From: Patiria miniata
Lineage: Eukaryota > Echinodermata > Asteroidea > Valvatida > Asterinidae
Assembly: GCF_015706575.1 (NCBI RefSeq)
Contig: NW_024037055.1
Coordinates: 12,996,262-13,060,261 of the forward strand
DNA: 64,000 nucleotides
Direction of reading: 5' to 3'
In this document: piece after piece, positions 46,168 through 58,896 of the stretch
Layout: each line of letters begins with the position of its first letter
Position numbering within the stretch: the stretch's first letter is position 1
Notes under the pieces: model-generated
The model's database searches: none
Told to the model about the DNA's origin: nothing
What the model saw: the letters and a program-made list of their open reading frames with translations, nothing else
Made by a program: the position numbers and the translations under genes

Positions 46168-46804
46168 GTAATTATCAATGAATGTACCAACTCCAAATCA
46201 GATGTAAAATGTATTCATTCTTTACAGACTATAGTCTAACACTTGTATGATGGGACAACAAGGATTTGTTCTTTGTCAAAGGGGCATTGCTGCCTGAAAT
46301 CCCCCCAAAATCATATTTTTGATTGTTTACTTATTCTAGTACAAAGGTCTGGAAAGGAAACTAACCTAATGTCTTATCGTTCCAGAGAAAAAAAAAGAAA
46401 AAAACCTGGTTAATTTTTTACCTTGGACGCGGTGGACATTTTGTGGTATACACATACATATTTCAAGCCCAGTCTATTCAATGTATCGTGCACATTGTGT
46501 GTCCATCACATAATACACACAGCACCAATACACAGATGTTGTTTGTTACACGTCTGCAGAATGCGAACTTCTGTGTGGCAGATTTGCAACTATAAGGCTG
46601 AGGGTAGCACTCAACAGCTCAAGTTTTGAGAGTCAACATTTTGACCCCGGAAATTTGTTCTCCCCTGATTCTTGCAAGAATAACACAAAAACACCCAGTT
46701 TTTAAAGGATGGTTGTGTGAACACATGTATTATATCCTACTTTAAAATATTTTTTTCCAATAATTAATATTTAAAACACTTTTTGTAGCCCAATTGGTTG
46801 TATT

Positions 46805-47150
46805 AATAATAACAGGTTCTTATATAGCGCTTTTAACTAAGATCAAAGCGCTTTACATTATTATTACCCCTAATCATTGGGCCAATTAAACATTCCATAT
46901 ACCATCTCAGCTCCCTGGGGAGTATACAGCTCGATGCAGCCTGTTAGGCGCAAGGAAGCTAATTCAATCACATATCACTGCCCTCATAGGTACCCATTTA
47001 CTCCTGGGTGGAGAGAAGCAATGAGTGACAAAGTGCCTTGCCCAAGGGCACACACACCATGACCCCGCCAGGACTCGAACCCACAACCTGCTTTACCCGC
47101 AGACCACGAATCAGTGCCCTTATAACCACGAGGCCACAGCACTCCATGGC
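46805..47150 (-). mobile_element. tRNA-derived SINE in intron 3 of gene 2
   Basis: On the minus strand the head near 47147 has A-box-like (GTGGCCTCGTGGTTATAAGG) and B-box (GGGTTCGAGTCC) promoter words, as in tRNA genes. A central part (CCCAAGGGCA, CTGGGTGG) and a tail with AAAGCGCTTT follow. This layout is common to invertebrate and fish SINEs. Copy 1 of the duplication lacks it. The family is not named here. Confidence 0.7.
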
Positions 47151-48055
47151 TATTATGTCCCTTTAATCGTCTCAGAGCTGACAAACCGGCGAATTGACCA
47201 TTTTGGCGAGTTTGAGATTTTGTGGTTTTGGTGGTTTTTGAAGGTTGCTCTCTAAAGTATGTTTATGCCAATATTCTTAATTCTTGTCTGGATGTTGAGA
47301 TTCGGAGCCCCGCCTGTGGTGGATCAGTCATAATACCAATCCATAATTTGATATAGTGACGAATACGGAATTTGACGAATTTGACAAACTGACGAATAGC
47401 ATACAAATAGTGTGGAGAACAACCGGCTATTAGAGATTTTGTAATTTGACAAACTGATGAATACGTTAACGATCAAATAAAAACATATTGCACAACTTCT
47501 CTGATTAAATAAGTAACCAGATGGATACTACGTTTCCTATTTTATTTCGAATATACACCAGAAGGGTTATTATCGAAACATTAAGGGTGAAATATGAAGC
47601 TCAGAAAAAAAGTCCAACTTCAAACGAATTACTCGAAACAGACTTTTCACTTATTTTAGTCGGTATGTCAGCTCTGCGATGTAATGTACATCACAGTTTA
47701 AAAGCACAACATCTTTTTTTTCCCCAGAATTTGTCTCTTTGAAAATAGGACTTGTTTTATGAAAATATACTTATCATATGTTATTAATTGCAGAGCTTTT
47801 ACAACACTTATTGTGTGAGTGGTTAAGATTCATGCATCAGTGAACGGGAAGTTATTTCAATCCTGTCAAGATTTATCCTCCCAAGCTCACAAAGCAACAA
47901 GCAGTAGTGCTTTAACTTTTTTGCAAACAATGAGCAAATATTTCAGCTCGAAATGTTACCTTCTACAGACAAGGAGCCAATTCATTGGTTGGATGCCACA
48001 GTGCATTGTATGATTAAATCATTCAACTCGATCTATGCTCATTTCAACATTGTAG
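47151..48055. other. Rest of intron 3 of NLR gene 2
   Basis: 47190-47690 is private to this copy and holds several GACGAAT / TTTGACAAACTGA words. From about 47690 the intron again matches gene 1's intron 3. The last part is open in frame with exon 4 back to 47953, but this is intron: the conserved acceptor lies at 48054-48055. Confidence 0.6.
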
Positions 48056-50598
48056 GATGCAGCACACCCAAAAAGATGAAGCTTGACAGTCCAGCCCAAG
48101 ATGCTGCTGATTGCTGTGAAGATGCCCTGAAGTCATACTACAGGGGAAAAGGTGGCTTTGTTAAAGTGCTTCCATGGGTGGGTGATGACAGGAAACACAT
48201 TACAGAAATCTACACAAAGTTACAGTTAATACTTGGTAAGGACAGCGTCAAGCTGGCATCATATGATGATATATTACAATGTAAGACAAAAGAGGGAGAC
48301 CCGATCCTAATAGCTGTTTTAACTGGGCTGGCTGGTAGAGGAAAGACCACACTGTTTGACAAAATGGCATATGATTGGGCAGTTGGTTCTAGTCAGGTAC
48401 TACGGAAGTATAAACTTGTCTTCCTGTTGAAAATGTACGCACTGGAGCAGAGTTCAGATCTTGTTGATGCAGTCTTTGACAAAATCTTGGCTAAAGATGT
48501 AAGTATTGAAAGAGGTGCCCTGGACATGTTTATCAAGAACAGTCCTGGAAGTGTCCTCGTTTTACTAGATGGGTTTGATGAGCTCATGACTACCTCCTTG
48601 TGTGAATCCTCATTTGGTTCCATTCTGGAGATCCTAAGTGGTAAGGTGTTGAGGGGTTGTACTGTACTTGTAACAACCCGCCCCTCACACTTTGACAGAC
48701 TTGTATCAGAGGAACTGGTTCAGGACCCATTCACACATGTCGAGGTCATAGGTTTCAGTAGGAAAGATGTCACCGAGTATGTTAATAAATTTTACACAGC
48801 TGAACCTGACAAGGCCAAGGGGCTTCTTAAAAAGATTAGATCATCAGGCGTTCTGTCTGCTTTAGCTGCAAGTCCAATGCTTCTTCTTTTGATGTGTGTA
48901 CTATGGAGAGAAGACTGCACACTCCCAGAAACAATGACATGTCTGTATCGTAATGGAGTTCTCTACATCTTCAAAAGAAAATCATTGGACTCAGCAAAAG
49001 ATATGATTGAAATTGGCAAGGTTGCGTTGCATGGTCTTCTTTCTCAAGATCAGTCACTCTCTTTCAAAGAAAGTGACTTTAAGTCGATTGTGCTTGAGCG
49101 TGCTCTGAAAGCAGGTATTCTGACCAAACAGACAGACCGCAAGGGACTACAGACTCACAACTGTATTCAGTTTTTTCACAAGACATTCCAGGAGTTCTAT
49201 GCTGCTGCTTACTTGCAAAGCTTGTTAAAAGCAGACCCAGAGAAATTTCACAAGATTTTGAATGAAATCATGTCAAAGGGTGCAAGGACGTTTGAGTATC
49301 TTCTGCGCTTTTGTTGTGGTGACAATGAGGCATGTACATATGAGATTATGAAGGAATTTCAGTTGACGTATCCGAAGAAGTTGTCATTCAAATCAAAGAT
49401 GGGTCAGTTGGCACTTCATTGTTTCTTTGAAGGTCAATCCAAACGTTTGCCTCCAGAGGAATTCATACATTCATTCATAACAGATGAATTTCGTATTCAT
49501 AGGCTTGACAGGGATTGTCTGAACTCAGTCATATACTTTGTGAAATGTGTTGCTGAACAGACAAAAGACAGTGGAAATGCTTACCTTGCTAAGGTACATA
49601 CATTACATGTACGCTTTTGTCAATGGACATGGTTTATTGAAGAGTTGGCTGTTATCTTGTGTGCAATGACAAATCTTCGTGATGTAAGTTTCATGAACAA
49701 TGCAGATACTGCTAAGTTGCTCAGGCATCTACCCAACTTGGTACCTAAATTGCGTATTTTTGGTACTGACCTGGGTGGTACAGCAGCATCATGGTGCATG
49801 CATTTGAAGCAGTTGAAGTCCCTCACGAAGCTGGTCTTGAGTGAATGCTCATTGAATGGACAGGACATCAAACAAATTGCTGAATCACTCGGGGATCTAC
49901 CCAACTTGGTTGAATTGAGTCTTGAGCTAAATAATGACCTGGGTGGCACAGCAGCATTATGGTGCACGCATTTGAAGCAGTTGAAGTCCCTCACAAAGCT
50001 GGACCTGGGTCACTGCTCATTGAATGGACAGGACATGAAACAAATTGCTGAATCACTCCGGGATCTAACCAACTTGGGTGAATTGAGTCTTACTGGTAAT
50101 AACCTGGGTGGTACAGCAGCATTATGGTGCATGCATTTGAAGCAGTTGAAGTCCCTCACAAAGCTGGAATTGAGTCGATGCTCATTGAATGGACAGGACA
50201 TCAAACAAATTGCTGAGTCACTCGGGGATCTACCCAACTTGGTTGAATTGAGTCTTTGTAGTAGTAAACTGGGTGGTACAGCAGCATTTTGGTGTATGCA
50301 TTTGAAGCAGTTGAAGTCCCTCACAAAGCTGAACTTGGGTGAATGCTCATTGAATGGACAGGACATCAAACATGTTGCTGAGTCACTCAGGGATCTACCC
50401 AACTTGGGTGAATTGAATCTTTCTTATAATAACCTGGGTGGTACAGCAGCATTGTGGTGCATGGAGGTAAAGCAGCTGCTGCACCTTCAGTGGCTGTACC
50501 TCATAGACTGTCACCTGACAGAGGAAGACAAGAACCATATTGATGAGTCACTGAGTGACCTGAAGAAGAATGGATTAGTCATTAGGACATACCGTTAA
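48056..50598 (+). CDS. NLR gene 2, coding exon 4: NACHT-LRR receptor body
   Basis: The terminal exon after acceptor CAACATTGTAG, entered in phase 1 (G-C-S-T-P-K-K-M-K-L-D). The full model is about 969 residues, with this exon covering 123-969. Walker A G-L-A-G-R-G-K-T is near 213-220, Walker B L-V-L-L-D-G-F-D-E-L near 290-299 and F-F-H-K-T-F-Q-E-F-Y-A-A-A-Y-L near 495-509. LRRs fill the last ~340 residues, with four C-S-L-N-G double repeats against five in gene 1. The NACHT part differs from gene 1 at few positions (for example S/K, V/A, T/S swaps), while LRR surface positions differ much more. The C-terminus ends in R-T-Y-R rather than R-T. Probably a cytosolic or nuclear immune sensor; ligand unknown. 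Confidence 0.95.
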
Positions 50599-50654
50599 TT
50601 TCAGCGATTAAAATCCTGATTTAAATCGCATCATTTTTTTTTAAACTGTTCCGA

Positions 50655-50830
50655 ATTTTTCACCACAGTTGTTCCGCATTTTCTTTATAATTGATTAAAC
50701 ACCTGTGAAGGGGTACAAGCCTGCCAGACTGATTCGCTGACCTTTCCCCAAAGTCTATACATTTCTCTGGTTCATCTTAAGGGGTCAGGGAACCAGACTA
50801 CAAGAACATGATTTGTTTTCTTGGTTTTCC
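50655..50830 (+). repeat. Dispersed repeat family 3, copy c (partial)
   Basis: Matches 27050-27235, as part of the segmental duplication; the CAACGCTGGTTGGCC half seen in copy a is absent. Confidence 0.75.
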
Positions 50831-51697
50831 AGCATCTACAAGCCCAAAACGTGAACAAAATCAGATTAACAATATCTGCTATAACATACTATTCCTCCAA
50901 CTCAATTTATTTCTGAAAATTGTAGCAAAAGCAAATGTTGTACATTCCCTTGAAAGACAGCACACTCACGTTCGCTTTAATCATTCCTAATTGATCTGTT
51001 TACAGTAATATTGTGAATCAACTGTGCTGGTGTACATGTAGGCTTACCTGAACCATCTAAAGGTGTATTAAAGTCCCAATTGATAGCATTTATTCCTAAC
51101 ATTTCTCCACAAAATATTTAGATTAAGTTTTATAGGCCAACAGCCTGGGGCTTTGGTTGGTATCAAATGAGGGGAATAATGCTCGTTGTGATTTTTGGTA
51201 AGGTATGCACTCCTGTAGTTGGAAAATATGTGAAAGCAATTGCAGTGGTGGCAGCTTTTTGTTTGCTATCACGTTAAAAAAACACTGCAGCCAGTACATG
51301 CTTGTTACCATGTACATGTTTAATTAATCCGGTAACAAGCATATTGGCCGCAATTTTGAAAAAAAAAATTATCAGTGATCACACCCAAAAAACTGCCACC
51401 GCTCACACTGCAAAGCTATCACACATTATCCAACTCTAGATTTGCATACCTTGCCAAAAATCGCTATGAACACTGCTCCTTTTGATCATTTGATACCAGT
51501 GGCCCAATTTTTGGACCGAAGCTGATAGCCTATTATATAATACCTTTTAAAGGTGCAAGGCCTGATTTCTGTTCTCCACCTTGTATGAAGGACCTTCAAT
51601 CAAACACTATATTAGTCAAACAAGGATCAGTGCTGCCAGTTTTGAAATAAAAAACATTTTTATGAAACAAACATGCCAATGAAGAACTGTTCTCATA

Positions 51698-51860
51698 CAG
51701 GGTGAGTCAACAAAATCCGAACCCAAAACCCCAAAAATATATTTCATATTCAAAAACATATGTAGCACCAACAATAATGATGACTGGAAAGCCAATTTCA
51801 TAAGCTACTTTTAGATGAAAAAAAATACTGAAATTGCTCAATCCGTTCAAAGAATATCAC
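51698..51860. mobile_element. Truncated left arm of the foldback element
   Basis: Matches the first ~160 bp of 28431-29052 and then jumps to flanking sequence (ATATCCACAAACAAC), so the centre and right arm were deleted in this copy. Confidence 0.8.
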
Positions 51861-52407
51861 GGTTTTCATATATATCCACAAACAACATATCTCAGCTGTA
51901 TCAATCAAGCTATGCACCTTTAACGTGTCTTCAGTATTAATGTACCATTGACCAAGTGAGGTAGACTACATGTAGATGAAATCAAGTGATTTTTTAAACC
52001 ACTGATTCAATAGAATTGTTTCAAAAGCATGCATTTATCAATTTATTGAGTTTTGTAGATGATAGGTATTATAGGAACCTGTTAACTCCTTACTTATGGG
52101 TGTAAGGGTGCATGGGGAGATTAAGACACATTTTTAGACAAATCAATATTTTGAAAGTTAAACAAATAAAAAAAATCTGATTGAAATAAAATAAAATTGT
52201 CGTAATTTTTTTTTTTAATAAAAAATATCGCACACCCTGCGTTGGATTAGTCACAATGAAACAATGGAAATGTTAACGTATGAATAATAACTTTTGCCAG
52301 ATTGAATGAATCTGTCATCAAAAAGTAAGACTTTCTTTGTCTAAAGAAAGAGTCTACTCAGTAAAAAAATTAATTCATTGGTAATTTTTTTTCCCTTCTT
52401 TCGGCAG

Positions 52408-52626
52408 GGTGGAGGGTATAGACCTGAACAAATCTAAAAGCAAAATTGTAACGGGAGTGATTTGTGTTAACAGAGAGATTTCCTCAGTGACATATTGTGG
52501 CTCCTTCATTAGAACCATTTAGAAATTCTCAAAGATCTTCCTATTAAAAGCTGCACATTGACAGATAAAGACGTGAAGCATAGACACTGTAGGCGTGGCA
52601 CTGATGGTTATGTAGGACTTCTGCCT
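52408..52626 (+). pseudogene. Copy 2 of the small-exon candidate and LRR-like relic
   Basis: The acceptor and 37 open codons (52408-52522) and the LRR-like frame from 52519 (L-P-I-K-S-C-T-L-T-D-K-D-V-K) match 29632-29850 almost base for base. Confidence 0.35.
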
Positions 52627-52875
52627 AAATTGGTCAGATTGCTGAATCCTTTCTTCATTATACACAAGACATGGTGACTCAGCAACATCATGCAAGTCCA
52701 GTACACTTCTATCAGTCAACTGTGTTATCTGTGTTGTCACCCATTACAAAGCTGGAAAGGTTAATATCTGGTTGTAAGATTCTGTTCAGCAATCTGCGAT
52801 TGTTGTCTTGTGAAGCTGTCTGTATTATTTGTGAAGGCTTGTTTTCTTTCACGTCTGAGTGGTTTCTACACTTTC

Positions 52876-53260
52876 TGTTTCCCTTCTTGGGGGGAGGGGG
52901 GCTGGAGTTCCAACCATCTACCACCCTCTGACTTAACACATTCTGTTGTAAAGTCATCAGCTGTGAGAAGATCTTTCATTGACATTTTCATTTGAGTGTT
53001 TATAACACTGTGTTTTCCTTGGGAAAGCGAGTCCCGTTGTCATGTTTATGATGATTTGTGTTTCCCAGGAGGAGTGAGTCCCAGTCATCTACCACCCTCT
53101 GTCTGAACACATTCTGCCTATCAGCTGTGAGGGGATCTTTCCTTGAACATGCCTCTGTCTATCTCTGCTGGTTTGTGTTTCCCTGGGGGAGTGAGTCCCA
53201 GTCATCTACCACACTCTGTCTGAACACATTCTGCCTATCAGCTCCACATGTGTCTCGCTG
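52876..53260 (+). repeat. Three imperfect tandem units in the 3' flank, copy 2
   Basis: Paralogue of 30095-30480, sharing GGAGTGAGTCCCAGTCATCT and CACATTCTGCCTATCAGCT. Confidence 0.75.
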
Positions 53261-55307
53261 TTTCTTCTGCTGTGTTTCTTTCCTGTACTACCTCTCATAC
53301 ATTTCAAGATCTTGTACTGACTCCAAGCCAATTCAATCACCCTCATCAACTGAAAGTCAACATTCCTTTGTCCCCTTAATGTCTCCCCGGCCCATACAGA
53401 AAGTCCCTTGGCCTTGTCAGGTTTGAACCCTTAGCTGCATCAACTGACTTGAACTGTCTGCTCAGATTAATCATTACAGTCAAATTTGGACCTTCCCACA
53501 TTGATGGGGAAATATCCAGCACAAAGTGCTGGTTAGCGGTGACATTTTGTGAGTCTCATTGTCAAATTTTGTAAAAACAAGTAAAGATCTGCCCAAGAAA
53601 ATGATTTCTGTATTGGCTAGTTTAACTGCACTTTGCACATTGTACCAAGGGGCTTACAAACAATGTTGAAATTTGTTCAAATGCTAGTTACCCAGGATAT
53701 GTTTCAGAGAGGGAGATATTTGCAAGAACTATCTGTAGTCTGTGAATAATGAGGATCCTTATCTCTGTATTCCAGTAACTTGACTGTGACAGATGTAACA
53801 GTTGTAATTACTTGTAGTGTGGTCATTACTCTACGGTATGGTGATTGGGGATAACATGTACATGTAGAAATACAACCAGCCATTCTCATTAACTGTAATC
53901 ATTGTACATTACATGATAAATTGTTTGTAAATATGCAGAGGTAATTTATATTTTTATATTTTTGCTATTTTTGTATCACTTGTTAAATGAATATTGCTGC
54001 AAAGTGCCTACTGACCTGATTGACCTGCAGTGTACAATCATTTCTGTAAACATTTCTGAAATACCTGTGTTTGTAAGTATTAATATTCGTCGTCTGTTTC
54101 GCCAGTGCACTTTTCTTATGAGTTTTACTGTGCTGAACATTATTTAATAATTTGTAATGTATGCAGGGCCCCAATGAAGGTTTTTTACAACTGTTTGGGC
54201 ACAGCCTGGGTATAAAGAAATGGAATAAATAAATAAAAGAAATCAAGTGAGATGGCTTGACTTTTCAATCCTAGTAGGGTCTGTCTCAAATGCAAACAAA
54301 ACTATGTGAATATTTGATATTGCTCATCTGAAGATTGGGCAAAGTGAGCCAGATTGTTCTATTTTTATAACTTCTATTTTGTATTAATATATAGCCTGAT
54401 GTACTTTTTATAACAGCCAACTTGCCTTGCTTTTGTACCAAGTCATAAGAATCATGCAACTTGCCATCATTGGATCCAGTACAACTCAGATTTGTTATCT
54501 TTTTAATATCAGGAATCACATATTGCATGATGTACATTGTATAGTGTTTACAATGGGTCAGATGTTTGTTATTTCTAGATGAATGTTGCCTTTATTATGC
54601 ACTGAATGCCCGCATCATTAGCATAATGCTGACATAGCAGGCTGACGTAGTCTAGTGTGGGTTTTTTCTCTTTGTCTTGTGTCACACACAATCAAGCAAA
54701 GGGTTTGAGTTAATGATACACAAGGTTTTCAAGCAAATCAATAGAATTCTTTTCTCAGTCATTTGTTGCTGTCAATGTAAATCTCTGATTGAGAAAAGGC
54801 TACACCAAGTTAGGACACGACATATATATGAAATTTGTCTCATGTAAGTTTTCTGTGATTGAAACAGCGAGCATGGATTTGATCCAATCTTTCAAAATGA
54901 GGATCGCATTGCTGTTTTGTTTTAGTTGTCGCCTTTTAATATTCATAAAAGTTTGAAAATGATACCTCAAATGATTTTGATGTTTTACAGTATTGAAGTG
55001 TTGGGTTTTTTTTGACTAAAGGTTGTTTGTTACTTCCTTTCTACAATACTCAAGAAATATTTTCTGTTGTCATTTTGCTTCATCTCAAAAGACAGTACTG
55101 AAATTTGTTCCTTCACAATTACTTTGTATTTATAGATACGTTTCGAGTGAAAGTCAAGTTTCATGTTTCATGGTCATTCCTGGTATGAAATTGATGTCGG
55201 TCAAAATAGAGGTTTTTGTGTGCATCATGCATTTTGATATTTGAACTAAGTTTACATCTGATAAGTCCCATTTAAAAGTATGGGATTGTTGTATGCAAAT
55301 GTAGTTA

Positions 55308-55313
55308 AATAAA
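55308..55313 (+). terminator. Candidate poly(A) signal, copy 2
   Basis: AATAAA in the same context as 32467, near the end of the duplicated block. Confidence 0.4.
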
Positions 55314-55589
55314 GACACTTTTGCAACTGATTGCTTGTTTGTTAACAGCTGTGTGTTTTTGTGTGTGTGTCAAGTTCTAAATATGGCTGGGGTGAAATTT
55401 ACAATGGGAGCGACAAGTTAGAAGGGGAATTATTTGGTTGAAGAAAAAGGTAGATTAAAAGTTGCTTATTTGTTGCTGTATACTGCTGAATGTGCAGAAT
55501 TATTTTAACGACCTAACCCCCCCCCCCTCCACTTCATCGATGTATATCAATTCTCTTAGGAACAGGAGCCAAAATTAATGAGAGGTATA

Positions 55590-55835
55590 CAAATTATTAA
55601 TATGAAGGCATTTTCCTTTCATTTTGCAAGCAAATATTTGTAAAGGGATGTGAAACGTTGGACTTCTGACGCTTGTTTTGATCCGCTAACATTATAATGT
55701 GAAGGAGACAAATCACACCACAATACAGAGGACCCCAAAGCCCTCTGTTTTGACCCCGCCCAGTCCGTGTTATTGAAAACTTTTTTGAATTCCGCCCTCT
55801 ATTGCACGGATGTCAATGACCAACACCAGGAAATA
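55590..55835 (+). repeat. Second copy of the repeat upstream of gene 2
   Basis: Matches 42985-43232 (TGACCCCGCCCAGTCCG, GTCAATGACCAA). No following exon like gene 2 exon 1 was found. Confidence 0.6.
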
Positions 55836-56793
55836 AATCTGACGATCAAGTGATCAACAAGATTCTCGGCCCGCTAGTAAAGGTTGGAAAGTTTGTTCTT
55901 TTACCACATTTTACCATTAATTATATATTTAAAGTGATGATTATGGTTGGATATAGCATCGTGACAATTTTGATTCTTTTTAAAGATACAACTTTTGATT
56001 TTTCAGAGTTTTTTTGGCCCAAAAAATTGACCAACCCCAACTTCCCAAGTCAAGACAAGAGTTCGCTTGTATATCGTCAGACCCGTTCTAAAGCTACGCG
56101 CTCCTATTTCTGCGCACTCGCATATCAGCAATATTTTGCAAGGCGTGCATCCCGAAAAAAATGACAAACTTTCACTGGGATCTTATCTTTTGATGCACAA
56201 ACTTTATACAGCAGCGGAAAAAAAATGTTGAAATTGAAGGCTTTACCGGGAATTCAGGCAAAAACCGAAAAACATTGGCTTTTTACAGCTAATTACTATA
56301 ATACTAAGTACAAATGCATGCTTCCGGGCCAGCAAGTCGAATATGACCAAAAGGTGACCTTTCTTGGTCTCCCAATATCGTCAGTATTATAGTTAAGATG
56401 TCATAGATCAGAATTTTCAGTTTCTACAGTGGTGTAAAACTTACGGTGCAAGTAAAAAGACACATTTCTTATATTTTTTGGGCATATTTTTGGTCATAAG
56501 TTTTAAAATCCGACATCTTAAAAACTGTCTCTGTTGATTGGGATGATCAGAATAAAAATATCATTGGAATCTACATTCAATAGGTCAATATGTATAAAAT
56601 GTATTCATTTATATGTAAATATAAGCCTTTGTATCAATCTCAAAAACAGGATGTTGAAAATAATTTTAAAATTATGAAAAATGTATTGGCATTAAAAAAA
56701 GGAAGGAAAAAAGAAAGGAAATATGTTGGAAAAGCTCAGGAATTATATTTTCCTAAAGCCAACAAATCTAAGTTATTAAAAAGAAGATAGTGG
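55836..56793. other. No gene recognised
   Basis: AT-rich non-coding DNA. A 104-codon open frame at 55850-56164 shows no domain. Confidence 0.45.
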
Positions 56794-57324
56794 ATATTTT
56801 GCCGGTGGTAATGACGGCAAACTAACGATTACTAAAGGTTTGCCGGCAGCAATCCATATCAACAGAGGGCGCTGTACTCTTTAAAATAGGGCTGAATTAT
56901 AAGATGTATTAAATTCCCACCAAAAGTTGTGTAGCACGTTTGGTGTAATGGTTAAGCAAAGGCTCTAGTAAGCGGGATGACTCGCGTTCGATTCCGACCA
57001 TACCACATTTTTAAGGTTTTTTTTCTCATCCCCAAATAAATAAGAATATTCTTCTTTTATTATTTTAACATGTCTCAAACATTTTTTGCAGAGTATTACA
57101 TTTTCTTTTTCAGATTTGTGGCTCTGGAGGATTTTTTTTTAAAGGGAAATAAAGTCTTGTGAAATCTTGTGAATACGAGGTAACAACGATAATTTTGGCA
57201 TGGAGCCAGACTAAAACTTGTCACCGGAAAATGTTTAAATACAAAAATACAGTAACTGCGCATGTTCAGTGCATATCCGGCAAACTAACGTTTACTAAAG
57301 GTTTGCCGTCTCCGGCAAAATATA
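56794..57324. mobile_element. ~530-bp inverted-repeat element enclosing a tRNA-like unit
   Basis: The ends ATATTTTGCCGG and CCGGCAAAATAT are inverted, and sub-terminal CGGCAAACTAACG(A/T)TTACTA blocks occur as direct and inverted copies (about 56814 and 57278). The interior holds the tRNA-like stretch at 56931-57006. Confidence 0.65.
56931..57006 (+). tRNA. tRNA-like relic, probably not a working gene
   Basis: A-box-like TGGTGTAATGGTTAAGCA and B-box-like GTTCGATTCC at normal spacing, followed by ACCATACCAC and a T-run. The T-stem does not pair well and the acceptor ends do not match cleanly, so this is more likely a SINE head or pseudo-tRNA. Confidence 0.3.
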
Positions 57325-58774
57325 CACTGCCTAAAAAGAAATGTTTATTTTGAGTTACATGGCCCGGACAGCACATATTTTTCATGAAGTGTCCCCTGCG
57401 CAGAATTAGGCAGGATTCTTTTCTACAATGCCAAAACTGCACGCTTTGGAATTCCTCGCTTGTTGCCACAAATAAAGAGGTTTTTGCTTTGTTAATCGGT
57501 ATGGTGGATGATCGTTAGCCAACAATTTCAGTTTTGTTGAGGAAAAGAGTGGTTGCTTTGCTATTTTTAAGCTACTTGGTTGTAAAGCCCAATATCCCTG
57601 CAAACAGCTGGCGCTGGGAAGGGTTGATGAGCTCAACGTTTACAGGTCTAGGCTCTATCATGCTCTATTGATATATTTTATATGAGAGTCCCAAATTTTC
57701 GGTCTAGCAGTTCTACAGCTGTTTAAGACAGCAGTTGGCGGCCAATTCGCACAAATGCTATCCGAAAACTTTCTCATAGAAATGCACACATTCCATAGCC
57801 TACCGGATAAAAGAGTAATGAATCAGCAATTTATCAGCATAATATGCCTGATGGCCTTAACTTGAGGCAGTTTTACTGCTAGGGGTATCCGATTGATTTT
57901 GTCTAGCTTTCTGTACTGCTATTGTGATAAAAGAAGTCATGAATGTCAACCAGTGCGTCAGTGGTGGATTCCATTATGTCCAGCCAGGTACAGTTTTGTA
58001 TTAGACGCACAGTTGATGGCTTTTGATGGAATTGGTCCAGTTCCTAGTAAAAGATGCTAGGGAGTTAGGGTTAAGCTGACTTGTAAAAAGAATGGACTTG
58101 GTCTTTGTGTGAAGGCTAAACGATAACTGCAGTAATGCTTCACCAAGTGGGACGCGGTAATATTACTAATATTGTTAGCCAGGATAATGCTTCTCGTTTT
58201 CGAACTGATTGCGATGCCACCCAGGACTTGTGTAAAACTAAAGCATACTATCGGTTAAAGATCATGTGTAAATCTCATCAAATTTCTCATCGGTAGAGTT
58301 TTTCTACAACAGGTCAAGGAAGTCCAGCACCACAATAAAAATGTACGTTGATCGGAAACAGTTGTATGATGCCTCAGCACCCACGTGAAACACACAAGAG
58401 CTTTCTTGCAAATACAAGCTGGATGAGGGTATGCCACACTGGGGAGAATTCCTTTCATTTTAAAATCAATTGGATGCCACCCTTCAATTTTATAGAACTA
58501 AAGAAAGTTCATGTGTTTAAATCTCATCGAGTTTTCATGTGTAGTTTGTCCATAACATGTCAAGGAAGTCCAGCACCACATTCAAGAAGTATGCAGGGGT
58601 GTGAAATCTCAGCTATAAAGCTCATTTCAGCAGTTTTTGTTGTGGATTTCAGCTTTTTTCCCCTCACTTGCTGTGTACAAAAGTATAGGAGATTTTTACA
58701 CCTTTTTTCAGCTGTTTTCAGCTATTTTTATCAGTGGTCACTCACACCCCTGAGTATTTCAATCGGAAACAGTC
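57325..58774. other. No gene recognised
   Basis: Non-coding. Two direct copies of a CAAGGAAGTCCAGCACCACA-containing segment lie at about 58258-58360 and 58520-58590, next to the Polinton copy B edge. Confidence 0.5.
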
Positions 58775-58891
58775 TTATGCCGATATACTACTGGGATTGT
58801 GGGTAATGACCACCTCTTTTCTCTCACCCTTGATAGATCTGGGTATTTTTAATAGCCTGCTGGTATTGAGCTTTTTTCCATACGCATTCAT
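58775..58891 (-). pseudogene. Truncated 5' end of a Polinton structural-type gene (copy B)
   Basis: Same 38 codons and same early stop as 7-123, including V-I-T-H-N-P-S-S-I. The shared end point shows the truncation is ancestral. Confidence 0.45.
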
Positions 58892-58896
58892 TTTAT

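Larger units (their letters stand above)
46027..55320 (+). repeat. Segmental duplication, copy 2
   Basis: Collinear with 22851-32480 from AATTATCCTT(C/A)TCAT, about 30 bp upstream of exon 3, to the shared AATAAAGACACTTTTG signal. Private changes: extra DNA at about 46250-47690, loss of the right arm of the foldback element after 51860, and an extra ~80 bp near 53766. Confidence 0.9.

Noticed and set aside
47953..48055. An ATG-started extension of the gene 2 NACHT exon
   Set aside because: The conserved acceptor and the phase match with the linker exon place these 35 codons in the intron; gene 1 does not keep the extension.
56931..57006. A functional tRNA gene
   Set aside because: A and B boxes are present, but the T-stem and acceptor stem do not pair; listed only as a relic.
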